Origin: Erinaceus europaeus
Lineage: Eukaryota > Chordata > Mammalia > Eulipotyphla > Erinaceidae
Length of the DNA stretch: 64,000 nt
Assembly (NCBI RefSeq): GCF_950295315.1
Contig: NC_080181.1
Coordinates: forward strand, 38,717,375 to 38,781,374
Reading direction: 5' to 3'
Under the pieces are notes generated by a model. The model did not search any database. It was not told where the DNA came from and was given only the letters and a program-made list of their open reading frames with translations. The position numbers and the translations under genes were made by a program. Shown here piece by piece: positions 43,786 through 54,143 of the stretch (position 1 is its first letter; every line of letters starts with the position of its first letter).

Positions 43786-44087
43786 CTACACATCATGAAT
43801 GTGATCTGCTTACTATCTGTCCTATGATCCTTGTGTTGTATTCTCCCATCAAATAATATTTGAAATTATAAACCATTATCCAATTTATATTGTAGGTCAA
43901 TCAATCAATGTTATCTAATAATTAATCTTCCCAAAAGTAGGGAGCAGGATTCCTTTTAACATCACTGTCTAGTCAGGTACCTGGAAATTCTATATATGTT
44001 CTGTTAAATCTTTCCTCACAGAATATATAGATAGGTGAACCAAGGTTTTCAGTAATGCTACATAAAAATACTTTTAAACTAGATTGT

Positions 44088-44218
44088 CTTTTTTTTTTTG
44101 TCAGAGCACTGCTCAGCTATAGTTGATAATGGTGTGGAGGGATTGAACCTGGGATTTTGGAGCCTCAGGCAAGAGACTCTCTTTGCATAACCATTATGTT
44201 ATTCACCACCGCCCCCAG
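44088..44218 (-). repeat. Short tRNA-like SINE (type 3), reverse
   Basis: Poly(T), GTCAGAGCACTGCTCAGCTA, GGTGTGGAGGGATTGAACCT, TCTTTGCATAACCATTATG and a head ending ACCGCCCCCAGC. Confidence 0.85.
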
Positions 44219-44324
44219 CTAGATTGCCTTAAAGCAAAAAGAGTATAAGGGCAATGTCTTTCCAAAACGTTAAACTCTTATCATTTTTCCATTAAAAAAA
44301 AACAGGTGCAGTTAAACTGTCTCT

Positions 44325-44460
44325 AAGATTCTGTGGGAATTATAGTGGTTATTTTGGGGAGGCCGAGGGCACAGAACTGTGGTGGTGAGTGCAGTGTGAA
44401 ACTTTTATCATATTATCTTGTGAACTACTGTGACTTCACTAATGAAGAATTTAAATACAT
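44325..44460 (+). mobile_element. Old L1 3' terminal fragment
   Basis: GATTCTGTGGGAATTATAGTG and GCACAGAACTGTGGTGGTGA followed by TCACTAATGAAGAATTT resemble the diverged L1 3' module. The 69-codon frame across it is not a gene. Confidence 0.5.
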
Positions 44461-44914
44461 AAGGAAAGTTTCCATACCTTTGCTGTCTAGATATAGAAAT
44501 TTTTCTGTACACAAATACTCTCAGGTTGCAGACCTAATGTGATAACAGACAAAGTAAACTGTCAGGTAAAAATCAGAAACTTTGATATACTAATATTAAA
44601 TCTACTGAAAAGTTTCAAGAAGTAGAGAATTCCCATAGTCACTTTTCCTCCAACTGTAATCTTATGGCACTCTGGTACTTTGACTAAACAGGGAAACTGC
44701 ATTGGCCATACTACCATTTTCTAACTCTAGATTTATTCTTTCATTGTTCAGTCACATATTCAAATTTTCTTGAAAGTGTCAAAGCACCAATTTCCCAGTC
44801 AGAGCTAGAACATATTTCTCTTGAGTTCTTTGTTGGCAATTTTGTCATTCCTTACTAATGTCTGTGAAGAAATAAAGCTCCTTAAAGATGATTCTTTAAG
44901 AATTTGTCATATTG

Positions 44915-45145
44915 CAAGTGCAGTGGGTTAAGTGCATGTGGCGCAAAGCGCAAGAACCAGCATAAGGATCCAGGCAGTGAAGTAGGTCTGCAGGTATCTA
45001 TCTTTCTTTCCCCCCCTCTGTCTTCCCCTCCTCTCTCCATTTCTCTCTGTCCTATCTAACAACGACGATATCAGTAATAACTACAACAACAACAAAAAGA
45101 CAACAAGGGCAACAAAAGAGAAAATAAATAAAATTTTAAAAAAAG
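44915..45145 (+). repeat. Type 2 tRNA-derived SINE with internal deletion
   Basis: GTGCAGTGGGTTAAGTGCATG head; the B-box region is missing between GGATCCAGG and CAGTGAAGTAGGTC, then a normal body and CAACAAAAGAGAAAATAAAT tail. Confidence 0.85.
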
Positions 45146-45309
45146 AATTTGTTGTATAATAAAAGTGACTTTTTTGAAAACTAGAAAAATTCCCTTTCTC
45201 CTCACCCAAGGACAACAATGAGTTACTGATTAGCTAAGAATACTTGCAACCACTGGTTTTGAAGCTATACAATAACCCACTCACATATTTCTCCTTCTGT
45301 AATCTCGCT

Positions 45310-45600
45310 TGCTTACAGGTGACACCTGGTAGTGCTTATCGGCACCTTATGGCTGGAATATGCTTGAGACCCCAACTCTTTTTGGCTTTATAAGGAGACG
45401 AGATCCAGACCTGGACATCTCAGTGCTATGGGACCAGAACTGGTACACCAGCCTGGGATCTCCTAGCTGGGATTTGTCTTTGTTGGTCTTGTTTCTGTAT
45501 TGTCTGAACTCTCAGCCTTTCATTAAAGCCTAAAAACCTTTCACTCATTCAGTGTCGTGTCAGTTTGTGGGTTGGAACAAGGGGCTCCTTTCAATGTCAA
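45310..45600 (+). mobile_element. Possible solo LTR (unclassified)
   Basis: The order is promoter-like: TTTATAAGGAGACG near 45,391 (TATA-like), then a GC-richer leader, ATTAAA near 45,521 as a weak polyadenylation signal, then GTGTCGTGTCAGTTTGTGGG as a U5-like end. The boundaries and TSD are not visible, so this rests on architecture alone. Confidence 0.4.
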
Positions 45601-45867
45601 ACTTCCCCCATGAAGTAAATGTAGAAACATGATAATTACTCAAGATGTTACTGCTCTTTGCAACCTTTTTTGTATCAAAACAAGACACATATTCTTGCCA
45701 CTTGCAATTCCAAAAATTATTGATTTCTGTTGACTATATCATAATTTTGCTTCATCCATTGGACTGCTTGTACATAGGAGTTTCTACTGACTCCCCCACA
45801 GGCTATTTATTTATTTTCAAGCATGATGATTACAATGCAAGTCTATGTAGAAAAAAATAACCATCTG

Positions 45868-46078
45868 GGCCAGGTGGTGGTGCAACTGGTTGAGCGCACA
45901 TGTTACCATGCGCTAGAACCCAGGTTCGAGCCCCCAGTCCCCACCTGCAGGGGGAAAGCTTCACAAGTGGTAAATCAGGGTTGCAGGTGTTTGTCTCTCT
46001 CCCTCTCTATCTCCCCCTTCCCTCTCAATTTCTGTCTGTCTCTATCCAATAAAGAAAGACAGTAAAAAAAATTTAAAA
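45868..46078 (+). repeat. tRNA-derived SINE, well preserved
   Basis: GGGCCAGGTGGTGGTGCAAC, TGGTTGAGCGCACATGTTAC, CCAGGTTCGAGCCCCCAGTC (B box) and CCTGCAGGGGGAAAGCTTCA, then body and poly(A). Confidence 0.9.
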
Positions 46079-46212
46079 ATAATAAAAATTAATGTTCAAG
46101 AAACATTAATATTGCCATTTGGAATTTACACCATGATTATAGAAACTAAACTTCACATCTAAGAACACTTGCAGTAGAAGAGAAAATTTGAGCTAGAAGA
46201 TCCACACCATTT

Positions 46213-46482
46213 GGGAGGTTGGGTGGTAGTACACCCGTTTAAGCTCACATAGTACTATGCACAAGGATACATGGAAGGGCCAGGCTTGAGCCCCTGCCTC
46301 CCCAACTGCAACAAGGACACTTCACTAGCAGTAAAGCAGGTCTGCAGGTGTCTTTGTCTCCCTTTCTGTGTCTCCCCTCCCCTTTCAATTTTACTCTGGC
46401 CTATCGAATGAAGAAAAAAAAAAAAAAAGGTCGCCAGTAGTGGCAGATTCATAGTGCCAACACTGAGCCCCAGCAACTGAAA
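46213..46482 (+). repeat. tRNA-derived SINE, long subtype
   Basis: GGTTGGGTGGTAGTACACCC head, GGCTTGAGCCCCTGCCTCCC, body, poly(A), then GTCGCCAGTAGTGGCAGATTC and GCCCCAGCAACTG middle. Confidence 0.8.
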
Positions 46483-46484
46483 GG

Positions 46485-46880
46485 AAAAAAATCCATACCA
46501 TTGGCAGAATGGATGTGTATGTTTCCTCCAGTACTACTAAGAAAGAGACGAGTGCCAATCAGAGTCAAGGTATGACACTGGTAGGGAGAGTCAGCTGCCG
46601 CTGAACAACATTGCTGAGATTTCTCAGATATTGTGTCCACACTTGGGTTACTGTCACATGATGTAAAGTGATCATAGGGCAGTAGGTGTGGGAAGAGGAG
46701 AATTCATACTGCTTGCCACTGCTCTTGGCTATTTTGGACTGGAAGTACTGGATCAGAACATAGGTGAAGCACCAGTCCAAGACTATCAATAATGCAGGCA
46801 CCCCAAAATATGAGTTCTACAAAAGTGAGTCAATCCTTCCACCAACATTCATGTGAGCTAATTTGACATCAAGTATAATA
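46485..46880. other. Unique tract, no gene seen
   Basis: Slightly GC-richer than average. The overlapping reverse frames at 46,449-46,801 show no domain. Confidence 0.35.
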
Positions 46881-46889
46881 AGTCCTCAC

Positions 46890-47035
46890 TTGCTGCTGGG
46901 GAAAGCTTCGCAAGAGATGGAGTAGTGCTACAAGTGTCCCTCTTTCACTTTCCCTACTTCTCTCAGTATCAATCAGGAAAAAAATTGAATAAATGACCAT
47001 CAGGTATGATGGAGTGATTGAGACCAAGCTATGAA
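46890..47035 (+). repeat. SINE body fragment
   Basis: GCTGGGGAAAGCTTCGCAAG and CAAGTGTCCCTCTTTCAC survive without a head. Confidence 0.5.
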
Positions 47036-47039
47036 GTCA

Positions 47040-47930
47040 GTGTGGAAAAAGTATATTTCTCTTTGATCTGATTTTCACCTCAGTATGTTTAAGTATTTTT
47101 AATCACTTTCATATATTCATCCTGAGTGGAATTCATAGGGGCTTCTGAATTTTTAATTTGATATCTGTTCATTAGTCTTGAATATTTCTCAGTTTCTATT
47201 ATGTAAATTGCTGTCCTTTTCTTTCCCTCCTTTTATAAAAATACACATGACTCTTGTGAGACTTAGTTTCTACTCCTCTAATTCTCTTGCTATAGTTTCT
47301 CCACAGTTGATTTTGTTGATTTTATCCCGATCTCCATTATAGTTCACTGACTCTTCTCAGAACTACAAAATTTTAGTTGCAATGCATTTTTAGATTCTCC
47401 TTTCTCATTTTTAGTTCTAGCTCACTGATAAACTATACATTTCCTGTTTTAGTTATTTATTATAATTATTTATTACTATTATGCTATGGGGACAGTTTAG
47501 TTGGTCAGTTTGAACACTGCATTATCTAAAAGCCCTTGGCTTTATATCTGCTTCCTTCTTGCTTGGCATTTATTATATGTTTCATCTTTCCACACCTCTT
47601 TATTTTCCCACTTCATTTATATTTTGACCAGAGCACCTCTCAGCTCTAACCATTGGTAGTCCCAGGGATAGAAACTAAGATCTCTCACAGACAAGTTTTA
47701 TGTACTACTGTTGTGCTATCTTCACAACCCTTAATTATTTATTAACTCCAGATCTTGAATACCTTTTTTTCTTTTAAAATTTTCATATAGAAAGAACATG
47801 ACAAAGAAAGAAATCAAAGTATAGACATTGCCTTCAATGAAGTGGGGTCACAGTCAAACCTGGATCATACAAGGTGCACATAATCCAAAATCCAACTGAG
47901 CTCTTTTACTGCCTGAATACAAAAATAACT
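47040..47930. other. AT-rich tract, probably old repeats, no gene
   Basis: Parts (47,260-47,460) are reminiscent of antisense ancient L1. A reverse type 3 SINE relic may lie at 47,625-47,735 (CCAGAGCACCTCTCAGCTCT). Neither is firm. Confidence 0.35.
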
Positions 47931-47934
47931 GTAG

Positions 47935-48235
47935 GGACTCCGGTGGTAGCGCAGCGGGTTTAACACACGTGGCACAAAGTGAAAGGACCGGTGTAAGGAT
48001 CCTGGTTCCAACCCCGGCTCCCCATCTGCAGCGAAGTTGCTTCACAGGTGGTGAAGCAGGTATGCAGGTGTCTATCTTTCTCTCTCCCTCTCTGTCTTCC
48101 CCTCCTCTCTCCATTTCTCTCTGTCCTAGCTAACAATGAAGGCATCAATAGCAACAATAATAACTACAACAACAATAAAAAAGCAACAATGAATGCAACA
48201 AAAAAGGGAAAATAAATAAATATTAAAAAAAAAAA
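47935..48235 (+). repeat. Type 2 tRNA-derived SINE
   Basis: GGGACTCCGGTGGTAGCGCAG head, CTGGTTCCAACCCCGGCTCC B box, CTCTCTGTCCTAGCTAACAA and GGGAAAATAAATAAATATTA tail. Confidence 0.92.
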
Positions 48236-48274
48236 CTAAACATTATTTGAAACCTGAGAGGGGGCCGGGTGGTG

Positions 48275-48860
48275 GTTAGTGTGGCACCTGCTTCTAATGA
48301 CCATTAATTGAGGAGATAATTGATTTACAGAATTGTTGTCGTCATATAATGGTGCATTTCCACAGTTTGTCAAAATGGGTATTAGTACATCTCACTCTTT
48401 TATTAAGCTCTCATCTGTTCCATCATAGGGACTTAGATCCCCAACATGCCCTTAGCTTTCCTCTCTTCTCTTTTCTGGTCCATACGTGTGCTACAATAGT
48501 TCACAGCCCATTACGTCCCTGACATGTCCTCTTTCTGTTTTTTTTTTTTTTTCTTAGATTCCCATTTATAAGTTAGGTCATCCAGTATTCATTCTTCTCT
48601 TTCTTATTTCACTGAACATTCAAATTACTGCAGTCTCCATTGAAAACAATTTGGAGATCCCTGAAACCATTAAAAATAAACCTACCATCTGACTTAGAAA
48701 TTTCTTAGGCACCTACCCAAAGAACACAAAAGCACTTCTCTGAGAAGACTGGTGCATGCCCATGCTTGTGTGCAGCATTATTAGTGATAGGCAATGTTTG
48801 GAAACAACCCAAGTGTTCAACAACAGATGGATGTTGGGAAATTGTGAGCATGTGGTTGAA
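48275..48860. mobile_element. Old L1 3' region, apparently inverted in part
   Basis: 48,600-48,860 (forward) carries ORF2-tail features such as TTGGAAACAACCCAAGTGTT and CAACAGATGGATG. 48,290-48,600 looks like reverse-strand L1 3' sequence. The arrangement fits a 5' inversion by twin priming but is too diverged to be sure. Confidence 0.45.
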
Positions 48861-48940
48861 CTTGGCAGGGCTTGACTTGAGAGGACATCCATCCTCTCCC
48901 TGCCCCCCAAAGCACCCTACATTCTATGCTACTAATGGCC

Positions 48941-48988
48941 TTTATTATTTACATATAAATCTCCTTTATTATTTACATATCAATCTCC
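48941..48988. repeat. 24-bp tandem duplication
   Basis: TTTATTATTTACATATAAAT-CTCC is repeated with one substitution. Confidence 0.9.
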
Positions 48989-48989
48989 T

Positions 48990-49835
48990 GCCTTGTCTTA
49001 CAAATGACTAAAGATCTCCTTCCTAAGTCCCCGCAGGGTATTGCTAATTCCCACCAGTTGAATCTCTAGCAATGGTTGCAACTGCTTAGTGTGATTTGAG
49101 ACATATTTTTATTGATGAATTACTGCAGCTTGATCTTCATGACAAATTGAAAGTCTTATTAATCTTCAACCAGAAATCAGTGGAAATAATTATAAGATTG
49201 TTTCCATTTGGGTTCAAAGATCCTCCTAAATCTTGTCTGTGGCTTATCTGTAGAAGAGAAAGTCCATGAATCCCAGTAGAAAAATCTGTCTTTGAGGGAC
49301 AAATTTAGAATGTCCCAGGATTGATGGAATTGCTTAACAACATTTGGCTGGAATCACTAGTTCAGGGGCTACGAGTGGGGAGGAGGTAATCACAATGAAA
49401 TGCCCATTTCATTGGCTTGCTTGTCAGTTGTCCATGAGGTGATGAAGTTGACAGAAATCCACAGGAGGTGAAATGCATCACTATACAGGCAGCAAGTAAT
49501 TACTGCATAAAGTTTTAAAAGTCTATTTAAAGGCCTGGGAAAATGTTACTGGAAGGGTATAGAAAGATTTTACTCAAGTTTGAATGAGAAAGTGCCATCT
49601 ACAAAAAAAAATTGATTTCATGAGAAGAATCAGAACCATGTGTTGTATTTTAATAAAGTTAATCCAAGGATTTAGTTAATACTGCTTCTCTGAAAACAAG
49701 CTGATACCTAATTAAAAATCACAGGTATCATAGTTGACAAATTCTACTTCCATAGTATGTTGGAGTAAAATTTCAACTTACACTTTAAAATTTATATACA
49801 ATTTTGCAAAGAGAAACAGAAAAAAGATACCTCAG
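48990..49835. other. Unique tract, no gene seen
   Basis: I found neither a coding frame nor a repeat here. Confidence 0.4.
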
Positions 49836-49837
49836 GG

Positions 49838-49965
49838 AGTAGGGGAGACAGAATAATGTTTATGCAAAAAGACTTTCAGGTCTGAAGCACTGAAGTATCA
49901 GATTCCATCCCCCCACACCACCATAAGTTCACACCAATGCTGAACTGTGCTCTGATAAATGAACA
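49838..49965 (+). repeat. Short tRNA-like SINE (type 3)
   Basis: GGAGTAGGGGAGACAGAATA, ATGTTTATGCAAAAAGACTT, CAGATTCCATCCCCCCACAC and TGAACTGTGCTCTGATAAAT. Confidence 0.8.
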
Positions 49966-50027
49966 AACAACTGAACAGTATCCATCTGCTGAAGATGACA
50001 TTAGTTAATTAAAAGAAAACAACACTA

Positions 50028-50262
50028 CAGTTTTTTTTTTATTTATTGTTGTAGTCATTGTTGGATAGGACAGAGAGAAACGGAGAGAGGAGGGGAAGAC
50101 AGAGAGGGGGAGAGAAAGATAGACACCTGCAGACCTGCTTCACTGCCTGTGAAGCGACTCCCCTGCAGGTGGGGAGCCGGGGTTTGAACCGGGATCCTTA
50201 TGCCGGTCCTTGTGCTTTGCGCCACCTGCGCTTAACCCGCTGTGCTACAGCCCGACTCCCCA
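50028..50262 (-). repeat. Type 2 tRNA-derived SINE, reverse, short tail
   Basis: Poly(T), TTATTGTTGTAGTCATTGTT, GACAGAGAGAAACGGAGAGA and a head ending GCTACAGCCCGACTCCCC. It lacks the CCCTTTTGTTGCCC portion. The 90-codon frame on it is SINE sequence. Confidence 0.92.
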
Positions 50263-50269
50263 AAACTAC

Positions 50270-51146
50270 AGCTTTTAAGAGTTTTCTAAGAGTGCACAGA
50301 AAGCCTGTGACAATGAGAGGAAAGGCCTGAGATCAGAACCACAGACGATGAGTGGATGGGCATCTATCCACAAAAAGGGAGGTAATACAGGGAATCTGTC
50401 AAAGGTTGATGAAGATGAAGACTATCTATCCTCAGCATCACATAATGGGGGATCGAAGAGCAAAGCATGTCTTGAACAGCTGATAGTGCCTGTGAGACTC
50501 AGTCTCCTGAGCAAGAAGTGCTCAGTTCTTACTCAGCTTGCTTGGTCAGGTACACCAAAGTTCTGGATGTTAACAATCAGTTAACCTGATCTCTCCCTCC
50601 TTTCCCAAAATTGTTCAGCAAATGAGAGCATTTAGAGTTGTCAATAATTCCCTAACAATTTCTTTCTCAACTGTCTCATGTGGTCGTGTCAGTATGTAAA
50701 AAGATGTAGTGACATTTGAGTTTCCTGGTATTAGGAAGTCTATAAACCTGGTGGATTTGAATTTCAGGTTTTCCCATTGTAATAAAGCGACTGAACACCT
50801 CTCTATAAGCAATCACACTGTTATTTTGGGGGAAATCTGGAGAGAGAAAAATTTTTAAATTCCCCACTAAAAAATGCTCAGGGAATTTGCTAATGCTCTA
50901 AAAGGAATAAATGGAAAATGCTCTAAAAGGAATAAACAAAGGACCGAGTCAGCCCTATGTGAAATAGTGTTCATTTCTTGATAACTGCACAACAATACAG
51001 TATTCTATAATGAATGCACACTGAACTGACCACAGGCTGAAGCAAAACTGTAATGCTAAATGCTAAGGCAAAATGAATGTCAGTGAAATTTAGAAACAGA
51101 AGGGCTTTTTTGAACCAATTTCTCTGCCTAATTTCATCTTAAAATT
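50270..51146. other. Unique tract, no gene seen
   Basis: A small imperfect tandem repeat (AATGCTCTAAAAGGAATAAA twice) lies at 50,892-50,940. Otherwise nothing recognised. Confidence 0.4.
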
Positions 51147-51409
51147 TTAAATTATATATATCTATATATATTCATTTTGTACAGTCCACAATTTGTACAT
51201 CTTTTTTCCTAATGATAAAAAATGATCAGTTATAATGTCATGAATTTAATTAAAATATTGAATTTGATTTCCTTACATGCTTTCATTCTCAGAAAAATCA
51301 AGTTCCTTCCTAATTACTGTTTAAAATAAGTAAGCTAATAGGATTGGAAAGTAAGTAAATGAATTAATCAATTATTTAATCAATTAATTAATTGATCATT
51401 AAATGACAT
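51147..51409. repeat. Left copy of a direct repeat of about 263 bp flanking an L1 insertion
   Basis: Begins TTTTAAATTATATATATCTA and ends AAATGACATGAA. It is the same as 52,077-52,338 except for a 4-base AT microsatellite indel and one substitution (GTCATGAATT/GTCATAAATT). The sequence itself is not a repeat seen elsewhere in the window. Confidence 0.95.
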
Positions 51410-52076
51410 GAAAAATAACATTGCATCTGCCGATCACAACCTAACCAAAGCAATGATTGCTACCTCAACATGCTTCACCTCAGAATGTATCCAGAGACTT
51501 CACGTGTGGAATGACAACCCTTCAGCTTCATTACTCGGGTGAGACCTTTCCTTTAATAGTACACTCTAATTTCATCTCAGGTAGTTCACTTTCTAACAAA
51601 GTTGCATAACCTAGATATACACCAGTTTCTGTGAGAGAGAGCTTATGTTCACACGTATCCATAAACTACTGCAAAATATATACCTGAAAGCAGGACTACA
51701 CTAGAGTTTACAGTTCCAGATGCCACCAGGATGCTGGCTAGGCTTCCCTGGATTGAAGACCCCACCAATGTGTCCTGGAGCTCAGCTTCCCCAGAGTCAC
51801 ACCCTACTAGGGAAAGAGAGAGGCAAACTGGGGGTATGGACCGACCAGTCAACGCCCATGTTCAGCGGGGAAGCAATTACAGAAGCCAGACCTTCTACCT
51901 TCTGCAACCCTCAACGACCCTGGGTCCATGCTCCCAGAGGGATAGAGAATGGGAAAGCTATCAGGGGAGGGGGTGGGTTATGGGGATTGGGTGTTGGGAA
52001 TTGTGTGGAGTTGTACCCCTCCTACCTTATGCTTTTGTTCACTAATCCTTTCTTAAATAAAAAATTAAAAAAAAAA
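51410..52076 (+). mobile_element. 5'-truncated L1 (type B 3'UTR only) between very long direct repeats
   Basis: Starts AAATAACATTGCATCTGCCG, equivalent to about 23,643 in the large L1, and ends at AATAAAAAATTAAAAAAAAA. An internal deletion removes the equivalent of about 23,935-24,045. Near-identity to other type B ends and to its own flanking repeats implies a recent event. Confidence 0.93.
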
Positions 52077-52338
52077 TTTAAATTATATATATCTATATTC
52101 ATTTTGTACAGTCCACAATTTGTACATCTTTTTTCCTAATGATAAAAAATGATCAGTTATAATGTCATAAATTTAATTAAAATATTGAATTTGATTTCCT
52201 TACATGCTTTCATTCTCAGAAAAATCAAGTTCCTTCCTAATTACTGTTTAAAATAAGTAAGCTAATAGGATTGGAAAGTAAGTAAATGAATTAATCAATT
52301 ATTTAATCAATTAATTAATTGATCATTAAATGACATGA
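52077..52338. repeat. Right copy of the direct repeat of about 263 bp
   Basis: Follows the L1 poly(A) directly and ends ...AAATGACATGAA before ATCAATTC-type unique DNA. It would be the right half of a target-site duplication if the insertion used nicks about 263 bp apart. Confidence 0.95.
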
Positions 52339-52344
52339 ATTAAT

Positions 52345-52548
52345 CAATTCTTTTTATCTTATTTATTTTGGATAGAAACAGAGAGAAGTTGAGAGGGAAG
52401 GGGAAGAGCGAGATGGAGAGATGCAGACATGCAGCACTGCTTCACCTCTTGTGAAGCTCCCCCCTTGCAGGTGGGGCCCAGGGGCTTAATCTAGTGTGTA
52501 TGTATTGTACTAGATGAGCACAACTAGGTGCACCAAAACCCAGTACCA
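52345..52548 (-). repeat. tRNA-derived SINE, reverse
   Basis: CTTATTTATTTTGGATAGAA, GAGAGAAGTTGAGAGGGAAG, GCAGCACTGCTTCACCTCTT and a diverged head ending GTGCACCAAAACCCAG. Confidence 0.85.
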
Positions 52549-52680
52549 TCTATTCCTTTTTATGAAGAGAAGTCAAATAGTAATATAGCAATGTGTAGGA
52601 GAGACATCATTTTAGTTTCTATAGGAAGATATTTTAAAAGAATATCGAAGGACTGGGGAGACACACCGAGTTGAGCTCTT

Positions 52681-53636
52681 CTTCTTCTAGCGTTTGCCCT
52701 TCTTCCATAGCCAGTCAACAGCGTCAGGTTGAGCCTGATGTAAAGTTTCGAGACCTCCTTGAATCTGGAGAGGTGGCAGTCATTGACTATGTGGGTCATA
52801 GTCTGTCTGTAGCCGCAGGGGCAGTTCGGGTCGTCTCTGGCTCCCCAGCGATGGAACATAGCGGTGCACCGGCCATGGCCTGTTCCATAGCGATTGAGGA
52901 GGGCCCAATCATAACGTGCTAGGTCAAAGCCAGGTTGACGCTTGCAGGGGTCTGTGATGAGGTGTTTGTTCTTTACCTCATCTGACTGCCAACTCTGTTT
53001 CCAAGAGTCTGGAACAGAGAAGTTCAGTGTAGGCATAGGGGACCAGATTGGGTGACGAGACGTCAAGCGTTGGACAGGGTGGGCGAAGATATCTCCGTAG
53101 ATTGGCAGGACCGGTCGAGCGTAGACGTGGGAAATGAACTTAGATGATGCCGCATCCCGACGAATATCTGGCGGGGTGATGTTGCTAAGAACTGGCAGCC
53201 ATGGAACCGGGGTGGAATGGATGGTTCCAGAAATTATCCTCATGGAGGAATATAATTTGGAATCGACCAAGTGGACATGGGGGCTACGGAACCATACTGG
53301 GGCACAGTATTCTGCAGTGGAATAGCATAATGCCAGAGATGATGATTGTAGTGTGGAAGCGCTCACGCCCCATGAGGAGCTGGCCAGTCTTGCAATGATG
53401 TGATTCCTCGCGCCCACCTTTGCTGCAGTTTTTATGAGATGTTCGTGAAATGACAGGGTGCGATCGAGAGTAACACCAAGATAGACTGGCTGGGCTTCAT
53501 GCTGGATTCTCATATCGCCAAGTTGCACATTAAGCTCACGCGAGGCCGAGGAATGGTGTAGGTGGAAAACAGATGATACCGTTTTTGCAGTGCTAGGGAT
53601 TAGTCACCATTTTTTACAGTAATCAGATATCAGAGC
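52681..53636 (-). mobile_element. 5'-truncated non-L1 LINE (Jockey/CR1/I-like) with 11-bp TSD
   Basis: Perfect repeats GTTGAGCTCTT at 52,670-52,680 and 53,637-53,647 bound the element. On the minus strand it is coding nearly end to end and finishes GGCAAACGCTAGAAGAAG, an (AAG)n tail rather than poly(A). It is markedly GC-richer than its surroundings. Two other copies of the same 3' end are in the window (12,727-12,744 and 56,501-56,812). It has no similarity to the L1 ORF2 C-terminus seen here and no BovB-like motif that I recognise. Confidence 0.92.
52687..53636 (-). pseudogene. C-terminal part of a non-LTR reverse transcriptase (not L1), two lesions
   Basis: An uninterrupted frame runs from a GTG codon at 53,528 to 52,560 (322 codons). 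It extends about 25 codons upstream (FHLHHSSASRELNVQLGD) to one TGA at 53,604-53,606, in YCKKW-stop-LIPS, which looks like a CGA-to-TGA change. Conserved-looking blocks, numbered from the GTG, are YLGVTLDRTL (16-25), STAEYCAPVW (70-79), MRIISGTIHSTP (96-107), WLPVLSNITPP (110-120) and a CCHC motif C236-x-C238-x7-H246-x4-C251. A 1-base deletion near 52,760, judged against the copy at 56,501, shifts the last 25 or so codons and carries the frame past the native stop (TAG at 52,687-52,689). Endonuclease and the catalytic reverse-transcriptase core are absent by truncation. Family: Jockey/CR1/I-type by recall, clade unresolved. Confidence 0.85.
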
Positions 53637-53786
53637 GTTGAGCTCTTGTCACCATGCACAAGGCCTCAAGTTCAAGTCCCTGGTCTCCATCTGGTGGAGG
53701 GGGGAACTTCATGAGTGGTAAAGCATTACTGCAGGTAGTCTCTCTTTCTTACCATTTCCCCCTCTCTCTGCTCTCTATATTCTTTT

Positions 53787-54143
53787 TTTTTTTTTTTTTT
53801 CCTCCAGGGTTATTGCTGGGCTCGGTGCCTGCACTATGAATCCACCATTCCTGGAGGCCATTTTTTCCCCCTTTTGTTGCCCTTGTTGTTGTAGCCTTGT
53901 TGTGGTTATTATTATTACCATTGTTGATGTTGTTCCTTGTTGGATAGGACAGAGAGAAATAGAGAGAGGAGGGGAAGACAGAGAGGGGGAGAGAAAGATA
54001 GACACCTGCAGACCTGCTTCACCGCCTGTGAAGCAACTCCCCTGCAGGTGGGGAGCCGGGGGCTCGAACCGGGGTCCTTATGCAGGTCCTTGCGCTTTGC
54101 GCCACATGCGCTTAACCCACTGTGCCACCGCCCGACCCCCCTT
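53787..54143 (-). repeat. Long type 2 SINE with 16-bp TSD, nested in the split SINE
   Basis: CCAGGGTTATTGCTGGGCTC, CCTGGAGGCCATTTTTTCCC, TTGTTGGATAGGACAGAGAG and a head ending CCACCGCCCGACCCCC. Perfect flanks CTCTCTATATTCTTTT lie at 53,771-53,786 and 54,144-54,159. Confidence 0.96.

Larger units (their letters stand above)
52651..53786 (+). repeat. tRNA-derived SINE split by a non-L1 LINE
   Basis: The head GACTGGGGAGACACACCGAG at 52,651-52,680 is cut by the LINE at 52,681-53,636. The SINE resumes at 53,637 (GTTGAGCTCTTGTCACCATGC) through CCCTGGTCTCCATCTGGTGG to a pyrimidine body, which is itself hit by another SINE at 53,787. Confidence 0.92.

Noticed and set aside
51147..52338. Two independent copies of a dispersed repeat flanking the L1 by chance
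   Set aside because: The flanking 263 bases occur nowhere else in the window, abut the L1 ends exactly and are almost identical, so a duplication tied to the insertion is the simpler reading.
52560..52680. C-terminal end of the 322-codon reverse frame as real protein
   Set aside because: From about 52,760 it is frameshifted relative to the copy at 56,501, and after 52,681 it reads through the flanking repeat and SINE, so these residues are not part of the LINE protein.
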